The position numbers and the translations under genes are program-made. DNA of 35,937 bases. It comes from a virus. Under the pieces are notes generated by a model, which saw nothing but the letters and a program-made list of their open reading frames with translations, was not told where the DNA came from and ran no database searches. Each line of letters starts with the position of its first letter. Within the stretch, counting starts at the first letter, position 1. Positions 9,997 through 17,193 of this stretch are shown here, piece by piece. The stretch covers positions 1 through 35,937 of the IMG/VR virus record IMGVR_UViG_3300027779_000080, one strand, 5' to 3'.

Positions 9997-10329
9997 TCAC
10001 TTGATTTTACTTTTATCTTTCTTAGGAGTCGGCAGTTTCGGTGCTGGCTTTTGTCCTCTATCAGATTTATAGCCCCACTTCATTTTCTTTTTTTCAATGT
10101 CGGAACGGAGAATTTGATAATTTTTATTATTGCGCTGTGAAGGTTTTGTCTGTCTTTGTTTCCCGGTTGGAGTCTTCATATAACCGCATGATTTACAAGG
10201 AAGTGCGCCTCCTTGGTTATCGCATTCGCGGCATTTTTGGCTACCTGCCTTTGCATCTGGTGAAGGAGATTTTACCCTGTTTATTTGGGTTTTAACTATC
10301 TCCCAGCCGGTATCAAATGCTTCACTCAT
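9997..10329 (-). CDS. Small zinc-binding protein with N-terminal AFxTGWxxxK tag
   Basis: I place the start at ATG 10329, which overlaps the previous stop as TAATG, giving 110 residues; a TTG at 10350 in the same frame is less likely. The tag AFDTGWEIVK occupies residues 4-13, right at the N-terminus. It is followed by two CxxC pairs (CREC and CKSC, 9 residues between them) that form a zinc knuckle, and then by a very Lys/Arg/Pro-rich tail ending KKDKSKIK. The basic tail, like that of the downstream methyltransferase, suggests binding to DNA or RNA. Belongs to the six-gene tag cluster. The family is not recognised. Confidence 0.7.
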   Translation of the reverse strand: MSEAFDTGWEIVKTQINRVKSPSPDAKAGSQKCRECDNQGGALPCKSCGYMKTPTGKQRQTKPSQRNNKNYQILRSDIEKKKMKWGYKSDRGQKPAPKLPTPKKDKSKIK

Positions 10330-10853
10330 TATACATTTTCCCCTTGCCAAGTTTTCACATCTTCATCATGTTCATCCACACATTCATAGTGCGCCCAATT
10401 ACCTGTCAAATGATCATACACACCCAATGGATTACCACAAAGGCTACAATCACACCTTCTCGCCGATTTCACAACCGCCCAGCCAGTGTTTAATGCCATT
10501 GGCTCGCTTGCTTCTATATTGCTTCTCCATCTATCATCATCTTCATCATCAGACCGTTCAGGGTTCATAGGAAACGGAGTATGAAACTCTTCCACATTGA
10601 CATCATCGTGTGAACCTGTGTAGGTTTTGCCCATGCGGTTCATTGTATCTTCAACAGACCAACCACTATTCAACATCAAATCCACCGCTTTTCGTTCCCC
10701 CGTTTCAGATCGGCCTGCGGCATCTATCGCTTGGATAAGGCGCACAAGCGGTAATCTATCACCGGCCTCTTTAGCACGACCAGCCGCCCAAATGTGACCC
10801 CATGAAGGCATCTCTTTTATTACAGTCCAGCCGGTTTCAAATGCTTTTGTCAT
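10329..10853 (-). CDS. Protein with two AFxTGWxxxK tags and a C-terminal zinc site
   Basis: Starts at ATG 10853 (174 residues), 2 bases after the previous stop and behind GGAG; a TTG at 10859 is the alternative. One tag, KAFETGWTVIK, is at residues 3-13 and a second, ALNTGWAVVK, is at 120-129. Between them is a helical domain containing LPLVRLIQAIDAAGR and LNSGWSVEDTMNRMGKTY, then an acidic linker (RSDDEDDD). The second tag is followed at once by CDCSLCG and a later HYEC, probably one zinc site. The two tags at opposite ends of a folded domain argue that the motif is a portable linear element rather than part of a fold. Function is unknown. Confidence 0.7.
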   Translation of the reverse strand: MTKAFETGWTVIKEMPSWGHIWAAGRAKEAGDRLPLVRLIQAIDAAGRSETGERKAVDLMLNSGWSVEDTMNRMGKTYTGSHDDVNVEEFHTPFPMNPERSDDEDDDRWRSNIEASEPMALNTGWAVVKSARRCDCSLCGNPLGVYDHLTGNWAHYECVDEHDEDVKTWQGENV

Positions 10854-10855
10854 CT

Positions 10856-11404
10856 TCAATCACTCCCGTTTCCTAACTTGTCTTTTAATCTGCGCCGCCA
10901 ATTCTCTTCATTTTCTCTTCGCAATTTTTCTTGGTGCGTTCTCATTTCTCGCTGTGCTAACCACTCTCTTGTTGTTGCAGGTTCGGGTTTTTCGGGCGTT
11001 CCGCCCCATGTGTAAGGAGGCGGTCTTTCACCGGACATATCTTGATCATGCCTGTATGCAATATCTATATCAGGATAACGATTTTTGTGTTTTTGATAAC
11101 CATCAGGAGAAGATAGATGCCTACGCTCATTACCTTCTTCATCAAGATACCCTAACAATTCATCCATAACAACATTATCCCATTTGCGCTGTCCGTAGCG
11201 CACTTGGCGGCCTTCAACCATGCGTTTTCCTTCTTCAACCTTCTCTCTCGGCCCTTGCCATTCTTTCACCACAAGCCAACCGGTGCTGAACGCTCGGTCA
11301 CTGGATTTTTTAACTTTGTTTTGGTCGCATCCATCACAAACGCCAAAATTGAATTTCAATTCATCTTCGTGGGTATCATTTCCACAACGATTACATTCGC
11401 TCAT
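10856..11404 (-). CDS. Zinc-ribbon protein with AFSTGWLVVK tag and charged helical tail
   Basis: A 182-residue protein starting at ATG 11404 with GAGGTG ending 5 bases upstream. The N-terminal zinc ribbon uses CNRCGND (residues 4-10) and CDGCD (23-27). The tag DRAFSTGWLVVK follows at 36-47. The remaining 130 residues are strongly charged, with a Pro-rich stretch (ERPPPYTWGGTPEKPEP) and a C-terminal helix rich in Glu and Arg that could be a coiled coil (REWLAQREMRTHQEKLRREN). The DNA encoding the tag is close to that of the gene at 11693-12157 (30 of 35 bases), pointing to a recent duplication. Function is unknown. Confidence 0.7.
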   Translation of the reverse strand: MSECNRCGNDTHEDELKFNFGVCDGCDQNKVKKSSDRAFSTGWLVVKEWQGPREKVEEGKRMVEGRQVRYGQRKWDNVVMDELLGYLDEEGNERRHLSSPDGYQKHKNRYPDIDIAYRHDQDMSGERPPPYTWGGTPEKPEPATTREWLAQREMRTHQEKLRRENEENWRRRLKDKLGNGSD

Positions 11405-11408
11405 CTAT

Positions 11409-11690
11409 TCACCTCATTGACGGATGCACCGTATTTCTCGTACCGCATTCACAAGTCTTCTGTTCCCATTCTGCATCGGTCATCTTTTTCCCACAGTTTC
11501 GGCATTGTAATGGATTTTTAGTCCAGCCTTCATCATCGCTAAGTCCATCCCATGATTTCTTTGAAATTAGATCCCAACCGGCACTGAACGCTTTGTCCAA
11601 TGTTGAGGGGTCTTTTGTATCGGATTCACGCTTTCCTCCGCAAGCAACACATGGCTCTTTGCCGACTCTCCTATGAGTGCATTTGCTCAT
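11409..11690 (-). CDS. Small double zinc-site protein with AFSAGWDLISKK tag
   Basis: I prefer ATG 11690 (93 residues) to the GTG at 11696 because GAGGTG lies 7 bases before it. A first Cys/His cluster (CTHRR, then CVACGG) is followed by the tag LDKAFSAGWDLISKK (residues 31-45). Then comes a zinc ribbon with CRNCGKKM and CECG. The tag sits between two zinc sites. The previous gene's stop (11693) lies just upstream, so the genes are translationally coupled. No family is recognised; it resembles nothing but its tag-bearing neighbours. Confidence 0.7.
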   Translation of the reverse strand: MSKCTHRRVGKEPCVACGGKRESDTKDPSTLDKAFSAGWDLISKKSWDGLSDDEGWTKNPLQCRNCGKKMTDAEWEQKTCECGTRNTVHPSMR

Positions 11691-11692
11691 CT

Positions 11693-12157
11693 TCACTCAC
11701 CTCTATACTTTCCAAAAGGAGTATTATATGGGCAGGTATAGCCCGATTCTTTCGCTTCACAAGGAGTATCTGCGTCACACCAAGGGCATTGACCGCCTCT
11801 AACCACTTCTTCTGGTTCATACTCGCAATCGCATTGATTAGGATCGCTTGAGTCATCTGCACCCCAACCGGCGCAGTTAGAGCAAACTGGCCCTTTCATT
11901 ATAGACCAACCCGCGCTGAATGCTCGGTCATTGGATTTCTTCTTATCCCAAAGACCCATAGATGAATGAGGACTCATTCTTTGTCCATCGGAGTCATATT
12001 CTTTTTCTTCTGATAGGTTTGGGCCATGCTTATCGCAATAGGTGTGTCCATCTTCATCGCTTCTCATTTCACCGGGATCGCAATCAATACAAAATTGGCC
12101 ATCGCATTCCCAACATTCATGCACTTCGTCTTCTGTTCCACACGATTCGCACTTCAT
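11693..12157 (-). CDS. Multi-zinc-finger protein with AFSAGWSIMK tag
   Basis: A 154-residue protein with an ATG start at 12157. The N-terminus holds a treble-clef or B-box-like cluster: CESCG (residues 3-7), CWEC (15-18), CIDC (23-26) and C-x-x-H (41-44). The tag NDRAFSAGWSIMK is at 76-88. It is followed directly by further cysteines (CSNC, CDC, CPWC, and a final C-E-A...C-P), probably one or two more zinc sites. This is the first-transcribed member of the six-gene tag cluster. The eukaryote-like zinc cluster suggests protein-protein interaction, but that is inference. Confidence 0.7.
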   Translation of the reverse strand: MKCESCGTEDEVHECWECDGQFCIDCDPGEMRSDEDGHTYCDKHGPNLSEEKEYDSDGQRMSPHSSMGLWDKKKSNDRAFSAGWSIMKGPVCSNCAGWGADDSSDPNQCDCEYEPEEVVRGGQCPWCDADTPCEAKESGYTCPYNTPFGKYRGE

Positions 12158-12197
12158 ATATAGCCCGCCCTACTCTCCATCAGCCAATACATCATAT

Positions 12198-12842
12198 CTA
12201 AAACTTATGCGGAATGGAGATAGATTTGCCAGTTTCCTTATCAGGAAAAGTGATTTGATTTTTTTGATATATGGACTGTGCAGTTTCCGTAATCAAAAAC
12301 ACATCAAACTTCACGCTTCTTAGAACAGACCTTGTGCCACCTCGCCTCCAATCCCTTATGCGGGAATACAATGTAGTGAGGTATTGTGGTCTAAAATTAA
12401 TATGTTTTCGCCATCCTTTATTCGCCTTGTATAATGTTTCAAGCGGTATTCTTTCAGTCTTTGAAACATAGTGTTTTTCCGTAGCCTCTATACAGTCTGA
12501 TAGAAGGTCTTTTGTTAGAGTATCTATTTTCACTTCTAAGAAGTGTTCTATCAGTGGCAAATCAAATTTGGCTACATCGTAACCAATGATCAATTCCGCC
12601 GCCTCTAACGCTTCTATGAAGTCTGTTTTACTCGTTCCTCCCTCAATCCCTATGCTATCTAAAGGCAAACTCATAGTTTCATTAGCAATAAAAATCTTTA
12701 TTCCTCCCCCGTCATCGTAAATTACAAAATCTAAATCTCCTTCTTCAATGATGCCGCGCCAGCCTCCCGACATATCGGCATTAACACTATCTGAAAAAGC
12801 CTTCAATACAAGATATTTATTTTCCTCTAACCAATTATTCAT
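12198..12842 (-). CDS. RNase H-fold / DEDD 3'-5' exonuclease-like protein
   Basis: A 214-residue protein starting at ATG 12842 and overlapping the previous gene by 8 bases. The segment LIIGYDVAKFDLPLIEHF (residues 84-101) matches the second conserved block of DnaQ/RNase H-like exonucleases, where the wording is usually 'GyNv.kFDlP.l'. LSDCIEATEKHYVSKTE and IPLETLYKANKGW then match the 'dL...l....~L~~la' segment, and a late FDVFLITETAQSIYQ resembles the third block containing the last Asp. The first acidic block, normally FDxET, is only seen as DFVIYDDGG, so catalysis may be altered. Its place beside helicase, primase and nuclease genes fits proofreading or end processing. The fold call is moderate; activity is uncertain. 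Confidence 0.5.
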   Translation of the reverse strand: MNNWLEENKYLVLKAFSDSVNADMSGGWRGIIEEGDLDFVIYDDGGGIKIFIANETMSLPLDSIGIEGGTSKTDFIEALEAAELIIGYDVAKFDLPLIEHFLEVKIDTLTKDLLSDCIEATEKHYVSKTERIPLETLYKANKGWRKHINFRPQYLTTLYSRIRDWRRGGTRSVLRSVKFDVFLITETAQSIYQKNQITFPDKETGKSISIPHKF

Positions 12843-13503
12843 TTTTCCACCCTATGTTTATTTTTGTTTGTTTTGCTTCTTCAATTTTCTTTTGTTCATC
12901 TTGCCGATCAACATTCATTCTGCTTGCCGTATAATTTTTGTTTGAATTATTATGTTCTAAATGGGCAAACATTATGTCTTTTTCAAGTAGTCTATGGCAA
13001 AAAAATGAATTGTTAAACGAAGCGGTATTGCCGTCAAATGATACCTTTTTATCAACAATTAACAATTGAAGTGAACGCCCAGCGTTTTGATGCTCAATGA
13101 AAAACGAACCTACTACTTGATAATTTATAATTGGCAATCCCATAACCATAGCAAAAGGTTTGCCTAATTCAAATAAACGCTTAAAGACTTCTAATTTTTT
13201 AGTGAATGGTGGATTTGAAACGATGCAATCATAATGCTCATCAGGTTCATATTCAAAGAAATCTTGTCCACTCCAAATGTGACTATAAATCACCTTAAAT
13301 CCCGCATCTCTCAAACATAAAACAAATTCACTGTTTTCAGTATCAAAAGGACACCAAATAGTAATGTCTTTGGAGGGAATATCAAGTGTTCTTGGATTAC
13401 ATTTCAAAAAAGGAATAATGGCATTGACTAAAATGGGCGGAGTATAATACTCGTCTTTTTCATTCCATGACGATTTACGCAACCAAGTGTGGTCTTCAAC
13501 CAT
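12835..13503 (-). CDS. Phage-type DNA N6-adenine methyltransferase (NPPF)
   Basis: A 222-residue protein with ATG 13503 behind GGAGG. The N-terminus EKDEYYTPP is the usual opening of phage 'N-6-adenine methyltransferase' proteins. WCPFDTENSEF (residues 50-60) and VIYSHIWSGQDFFEY (71-85) form the cofactor-binding part, and DCIVSNPPF (92-100) is the catalytic motif IV. The NPPF is followed by KRLFELGKPFAMVMGLP, typical for the family. The C-terminus is a Lys/Glu-rich helix. It sits in the replication block. It probably modifies viral DNA, either against host restriction or for timing of replication; its target site cannot be read from sequence. No partner endonuclease is adjacent. Confidence 0.75.
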   Translation of the reverse strand: MVEDHTWLRKSSWNEKDEYYTPPILVNAIIPFLKCNPRTLDIPSKDITIWCPFDTENSEFVLCLRDAGFKVIYSHIWSGQDFFEYEPDEHYDCIVSNPPFTKKLEVFKRLFELGKPFAMVMGLPIINYQVVGSFFIEHQNAGRSLQLLIVDKKVSFDGNTASFNNSFFCHRLLEKDIMFAHLEHNNSNKNYTASRMNVDRQDEQKKIEEAKQTKINIGWKNE

Positions 13504-13505
13504 AC

Positions 13506-15011
13506 CTATTCCTCCATCCCTATGAACAACCTTCTGCCTGATTTTATTTTCACCATTAATTTACCGGCAATCATCTTGTCAAGCCTTCTTTCAGCCGTTC
13601 TTTCAGCAACGCCCTCCAATTGCGAATACTGTTTGCATAACTCGGTCTTTGAAACAACCTCTCGCCCGCTTCTCTTATCCACTACTTTTTTACATCTATT
13701 GTATGTCTTTTTCCATGAATGTGTTGCCGCTTCACGCTTCTTTGATTCCTTGAAGTCTTGTTTAGCCTCAAGCCAAATCGTCAAATTGTGTAAATTGTCA
13801 TAAATAATTTCAGTCGCCATCATTATATGATCTGCGGTAATGACCGTTTTGCTCATGGTGGCCGCTATGATATTTGCAAAAATGATAGTATAATTCTCAA
13901 CATTAGGAATAAAAGTCATCGCAGTTTCTCGTATGTTTTCATTTTGAATCCCCTTTACCAATTCATAATAGTCATCAACCGCATTCAATAAAGCGGCGTG
14001 ATAATTCGGGCCAACAGTGAAGAGAAGACCTGCATTATTTATTGAGCAATCCTCCTTTTCAGAATCGCTGTAATCATTCCAATCTTCTTGGGTGATATTT
14101 GCAACATCAAACAACCGTTCTTTTATTTCGGTTTGAATGTTTAATAAGAATCCTCCTAAGTCTTCATAAGACCATAAACGGTCAGGAACGGGAACATAGA
14201 CCCCCGACATACGATGTTCGCTTGTTGTTTGTCTTTGCTCAACCCCTACATCATTTTGGTACAGAAATACCCGTTGAAAGAAACCCTTCTCAAGAACATG
14301 GTGCATAATGTCCTTTGGAGGGTATGTTGTCATCCATAAAGATACACCCGATGGAGTCCGAACCGAACCCCCTACTAAGTGCTTAACAAGAACATTCGTC
14401 GCAGAACCAATCGGGGCCATCGCTTGTTGAAGGTATAGGATTTTGTCACTGAAATATGATTTTGCATCATTCAATAGAACACTGGCCTCATCAAAAAGAA
14501 GAGTTTTGTAACCGTTTAAAAGACCGGGAACAGTTTCAAACTCCTTTTCCCCTGTTGGTTTCCCCTCATCATCATAAATCATTTTTTCAACAACAGTTCC
14601 GATTAATTTAGCATCTGAACCTGCACTGAATTGCTCTCCTTCAATGTTACAGGCTTTCAATAGTTTTTCTGTAAATTCGTATGCAATTGATTTTCCTGTG
14701 CGAGATTGTTGAATCCAATATACATGAACCCTGCAATCAATATGTGCGCCATGAATCGGGATCCTCATATAAGGTGCGAGGACTTGCCCACATACAAAGA
14801 AATATGATAACAAACCGGCGTATTCATTGAAGAATGACACAGTATTAAATCGTTCAATATAAGAGCGCAAGAATTTACTACCCTCCCAAGGAGATGTTAC
14901 TAAAGAATAGTCATCCCACTTTCTGCCGCCTGCATCCGTTGTCGGTTTTAACATCATATCATTCACTCCATTCCGAGCCACAGGGGGTTGCATACATAAA
15001 GCCTCATTCAA
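13506..15011 (-). CDS. AAA+ replicative helicase-like ATPase (MCM/DUF3987-like) with winged helix
   Basis: A 501-residue P-loop protein. The start is a TTG at 15011 that overlaps the previous stop; the ATG at 14993 is a good alternative. Walker A is QQSRTGKS (residues 101-108), with Gln where the first Gly usually is. Walker B is LLFDEAS (171-177). A sensor-1-like WMTTYPP (226-232) follows, and GFFQRVFLY (243-251) puts an Arg where the arginine finger of hexameric AAA+ helicases sits. The C-terminal 60 residues (SKTELCKQYSQLEGVAERTA onward) look like a winged helix. The order resembles MCM-type helicases and the DUF3987 phage/plasmid helicases. Next to the primase and nuclease genes, the best call is the viral replicative helicase. 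Confidence 0.6.
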   Translation of the reverse strand: MNEALCMQPPVARNGVNDMMLKPTTDAGGRKWDDYSLVTSPWEGSKFLRSYIERFNTVSFFNEYAGLLSYFFVCGQVLAPYMRIPIHGAHIDCRVHVYWIQQSRTGKSIAYEFTEKLLKACNIEGEQFSAGSDAKLIGTVVEKMIYDDEGKPTGEKEFETVPGLLNGYKTLLFDEASVLLNDAKSYFSDKILYLQQAMAPIGSATNVLVKHLVGGSVRTPSGVSLWMTTYPPKDIMHHVLEKGFFQRVFLYQNDVGVEQRQTTSEHRMSGVYVPVPDRLWSYEDLGGFLLNIQTEIKERLFDVANITQEDWNDYSDSEKEDCSINNAGLLFTVGPNYHAALLNAVDDYYELVKGIQNENIRETAMTFIPNVENYTIIFANIIAATMSKTVITADHIMMATEIIYDNLHNLTIWLEAKQDFKESKKREAATHSWKKTYNRCKKVVDKRSGREVVSKTELCKQYSQLEGVAERTAERRLDKMIAGKLMVKIKSGRRLFIGMEE

Positions 15012-15721
15012 GCCCTACTCATTTTGACCTTTTCTTGAACAATCGCTTCTTCGCTGTTCAATGCTTTCATTATCCTTTCAGCCCGCACTTTGCCTACGCC
15101 TTCACTTTGCATTAGGGTCTTTGCGTCAAGTCCTACTATCTCGGCAACCGAACCATGTTCTTTTAACAACCGTTTAGCAATCGCATCACTACACCCAGCC
15201 GCCCTTAATATGTCCACTCTCATATCTTCGGTTGCTGTTCTTCGCATTACCCTATATGTTGCCGTTGATCTCAAAGTGCCATGTTTTTCAAACCTCTTGC
15301 ATATGAATCTCGCCGCCGTTGATTTGTTTGAAAATGTGATTATTTGAATATCAAAATCATTAGAGAATCTGGCTAATGAACCAGTGTATGATGCAAAAGC
15401 GCGGGCATAAGGTATTTTCCGCCCACCTTTCATGGCCTTTGCTATGTATTGGTCTAATGTACCCCATACTAACAAAATCGGTTGAGCATAGTTATCATCT
15501 AAGTTTTGTAATTGCCGTTCTAAATGACCTGAATAAAGGCTACCTAAATAATCTTCAATAGATTTTGCTTCAATGCCCACCGATGCAAATGTATAATCTG
15601 TTAAGTGTGTTTGACGCACTTCGTATTTCAATTTGTTTTTGTCACAGTATTTTATGACTAACTGTTCCAGACCTGAACGCTCTCGGTTATCAATAAAGAG
15701 TATTTTATCATTTTTTGTCAT
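15008..15721 (-). CDS. ERCC4-type nuclease (XPF/Mus81/Hef family) with helix-hairpin-helix
   Basis: I choose ATG 15721 (237 residues); a TTG at 15751 would add ten residues before the domain. The catalytic site is complete: FIDNRER (residues 9-15) and GIEAKSIEDYL (49-59) give the ERCC4 pattern V/I-D-x-R-E ... E-x-K-x3-D. The following YSGHLERQLQNL and YAQPILLVWG strands are typical. The C-terminal half has tandem helix-hairpin-helix motifs (AGCSDAIAKRLLKEHGSVAE and SEGVGKVRAERIMKAL), which bind branched or single-stranded DNA. Archaeal XPF/Hef proteins cut forks, flaps and nicked junctions. Here it likely processes replication or recombination intermediates for the virus. No helicase domain is fused. 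Confidence 0.88.
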   Translation of the reverse strand: MTKNDKILFIDNRERSGLEQLVIKYCDKNKLKYEVRQTHLTDYTFASVGIEAKSIEDYLGSLYSGHLERQLQNLDDNYAQPILLVWGTLDQYIAKAMKGGRKIPYARAFASYTGSLARFSNDFDIQIITFSNKSTAARFICKRFEKHGTLRSTATYRVMRRTATEDMRVDILRAAGCSDAIAKRLLKEHGSVAEIVGLDAKTLMQSEGVGKVRAERIMKALNSEEAIVQEKVKMSRA

Positions 15722-15974
15722 TTGCTTCAACAACCTGTTGCGCCAGTCCAACGCTATTCAATAAATCGCAAATCAGATTAGCCCAATTAGCATCCTGTGT
15801 AATCGCCACCAATCGTTCTCCCTTTTGAACAATTTCGTGAAACCCACTTTCTAAATTGAATCTAAAAGACCAATCTAAAACTTCGGGTGCTAATTCTTTT
15901 CTGTGGTGCTGTTGTAGCATTTCTTCTGCTTTCTTTCTTTTAATCTCTTCAATTTCGTTATCTTCGTCTGTCAT
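15708..15974 (-). CDS. Small protein of unknown function between primase and ERCC4 nuclease
   Basis: An 88-residue protein starting at ATG 15974, immediately after the primase stop. The first 25 residues are a charged helix (EIEEIKRKKAEEMLQQHH) that superficially recalls the N-terminus of archaeal PDCD5-like DNA-binding proteins, but the rest does not match. A second part, LDWSFRFNLESGFHEIV and ITQDANWANLICDLLNS, seems to be a small alpha/beta domain. Its stop overlaps the start of the ERCC4 nuclease gene by 14 bases, so the two are probably translated together. It could be an accessory subunit of primase or nuclease, but nothing in the sequence proves it. Confidence 0.6.
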   Translation of the reverse strand: MTDEDNEIEEIKRKKAEEMLQQHHRKELAPEVLDWSFRFNLESGFHEIVQKGERLVAITQDANWANLICDLLNSVGLAQQVVEANDKK

Positions 15975-17069
15975 TCAAATCCCTTTCCCGTCATAATATG
16001 GACACCGACCCACGCATAGTCCTTCTCGGTATAGTGAAGGGCAGGTTGGCGACTGGTAGTATCTATTTGCGCCATGCTCAAGCATACGCTGGGTAATCGT
16101 TGGGTTGTAATCGGCCCATTCCAATGAAGCGATGAAAGCGTGAGTCTTTTTTATGACCTCATCGTTTTTCATTGTAGCCTCATGTGGTGGCCTTGAGAAG
16201 TTTCTAAAGAAGTCCATTAGATACATCATAAGGTATGTGCGTGGGTGATGGGGAGGGTTTGACCCCTTCTCACAGGTGGAGGCTTCTAAACAGGGTAAAA
16301 TCGGTATGTTCTGCACCCGACCCATCTCCACTTTGATTTCTTCGGCATCAAATTTACCCACCCCAGCACCAGACCGATGAAAAGGATTACCGGGATCTCG
16401 TTTTACAATCTCAATCTCCATGCCCTTTTCACCCACCATGTAAAATCCCGGTTTAGGTTTTTGGGCTAACGCTTCAAAAAACGACCATTCTTCGCCCAGC
16501 GTACCGGGTAATAACGGAATGCCCCATAACTTTCTCTTGAAGTTATATGAATTCGGAATGCGAATGTGCCGATCAGGTCTAAAAGATACCACAGGGTCAA
16601 GCGTTATCAAATCCATATCGTGAACCCATTTGTTAATCATAGCGCGACCAGAAAAAAGAAAATCATTTAATTCGGATGGAGGGAGGGCATAACTTTTATC
16701 CAGCATAACCCATACATGAAATCCTCCACCAGTGAACCATGTTGCGTGTTTTATCTTGTTTGAAAGTAAATAACCGCATAACTTCCAAGCCTCCTGTGAA
16801 CAGCGATTGCCTGCTTCTTCAGGACTCATGCCTAATTTATCTTCGGCTCTATTCCTATCCATGTCAATAACAAAATGAGGGATTATTGCTGTGTTATATT
16901 CTCCCCGCGTACCGTTTGGTTTTAATTCCCTAAAGCCATATACCGTAGTAGTAATGTTGTCTTTGCCATTCATTGAATTAATAAATCGCTGTAATTCTTT
17001 TCGGCTATGGACAACCTTTCGGGTTCTCATATCCACCTCGCGAGGGAAGTCATCAAACAAATTCGCCAT
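15975..17069 (-). CDS. Archaeo-eukaryotic primase with PriL-like Fe-S C-terminus
   Basis: A 364-residue protein with ATG 17069 behind a strong GGAGGAGG. HFVIDMDRN (residues 65-73) is the catalytic D-x-D of archaeo-eukaryotic primases. TGGGFHVWVML (113-123) is the sGxGxHv motif, and DPVVSFRPDRHIRIPNS (158-174) is the third motif with its basic residues. The C-terminal part has C260, C343, C352 and C356 in a spacing that resembles the 4Fe-4S domain of the large primase subunit (PTCPSLYREGLCVGRCPYY). So this single chain probably unites PriS and PriL functions, as in some viral and plasmid primases. It makes primers for replication together with the helicase two genes downstream. Confidence 0.85.
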   Translation of the reverse strand: MANLFDDFPREVDMRTRKVVHSRKELQRFINSMNGKDNITTTVYGFRELKPNGTRGEYNTAIIPHFVIDMDRNRAEDKLGMSPEEAGNRCSQEAWKLCGYLLSNKIKHATWFTGGGFHVWVMLDKSYALPPSELNDFLFSGRAMINKWVHDMDLITLDPVVSFRPDRHIRIPNSYNFKRKLWGIPLLPGTLGEEWSFFEALAQKPKPGFYMVGEKGMEIEIVKRDPGNPFHRSGAGVGKFDAEEIKVEMGRVQNIPILPCLEASTCEKGSNPPHHPRTYLMMYLMDFFRNFSRPPHEATMKNDEVIKKTHAFIASLEWADYNPTITQRMLEHGANRYYQSPTCPSLYREGLCVGRCPYYDGKGI

Positions 17070-17193
17070 TTTTCCTCCTCCTTGCCTCTTTCTTCAAACG
17101 GGTGCATTTTCCACATATCTTATGATTTCGCCCATCGGTTCTTGAAATCAAAGTGCGACAATGGTTATTTTCGCATTCTCGCTGACTATTCAC
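17053..17193 (-). CDS. 46-residue zinc-knuckle protein between Cas4-like nuclease and primase
   Basis: Read directly from the sequence: GTG 17193 overlaps the end of the Cas4-like gene, with GGTGG just upstream, and the frame runs 46 codons to TGA at 17053-17055, overlapping the primase start by 17 bases. The protein has C-x4-C (residues 7-12) and CGKC (27-30) with a His between, a likely zinc knuckle. It ends in a Lys/Arg helix (RLKKEARRRKNGEFV). Part of that basic helix is dictated by the primase ribosome-binding site (AGGAGGAGG), which lies inside it. The size, coupling and zinc pattern support a real gene. It may bind nucleic acid; function is unknown. Confidence 0.7.
   Translation of the reverse strand: MNSQRECENNHCRTLISRTDGRNHKICGKCTRLKKEARRRKNGEFV

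Noticed and set aside
12154-12195. 13-codon frame between the exonuclease-like gene and the multi-zinc tag gene, ending as an ATGA overlap
   Set aside because: No ribosome-binding site precedes its ATG, it is very short, and its sequence shows no feature; the overlap alone is weak.
15708-15974. PDCD5-like DNA-binding protein
   Set aside because: Only the charged N-terminal helix is similar; the rest does not follow that family.
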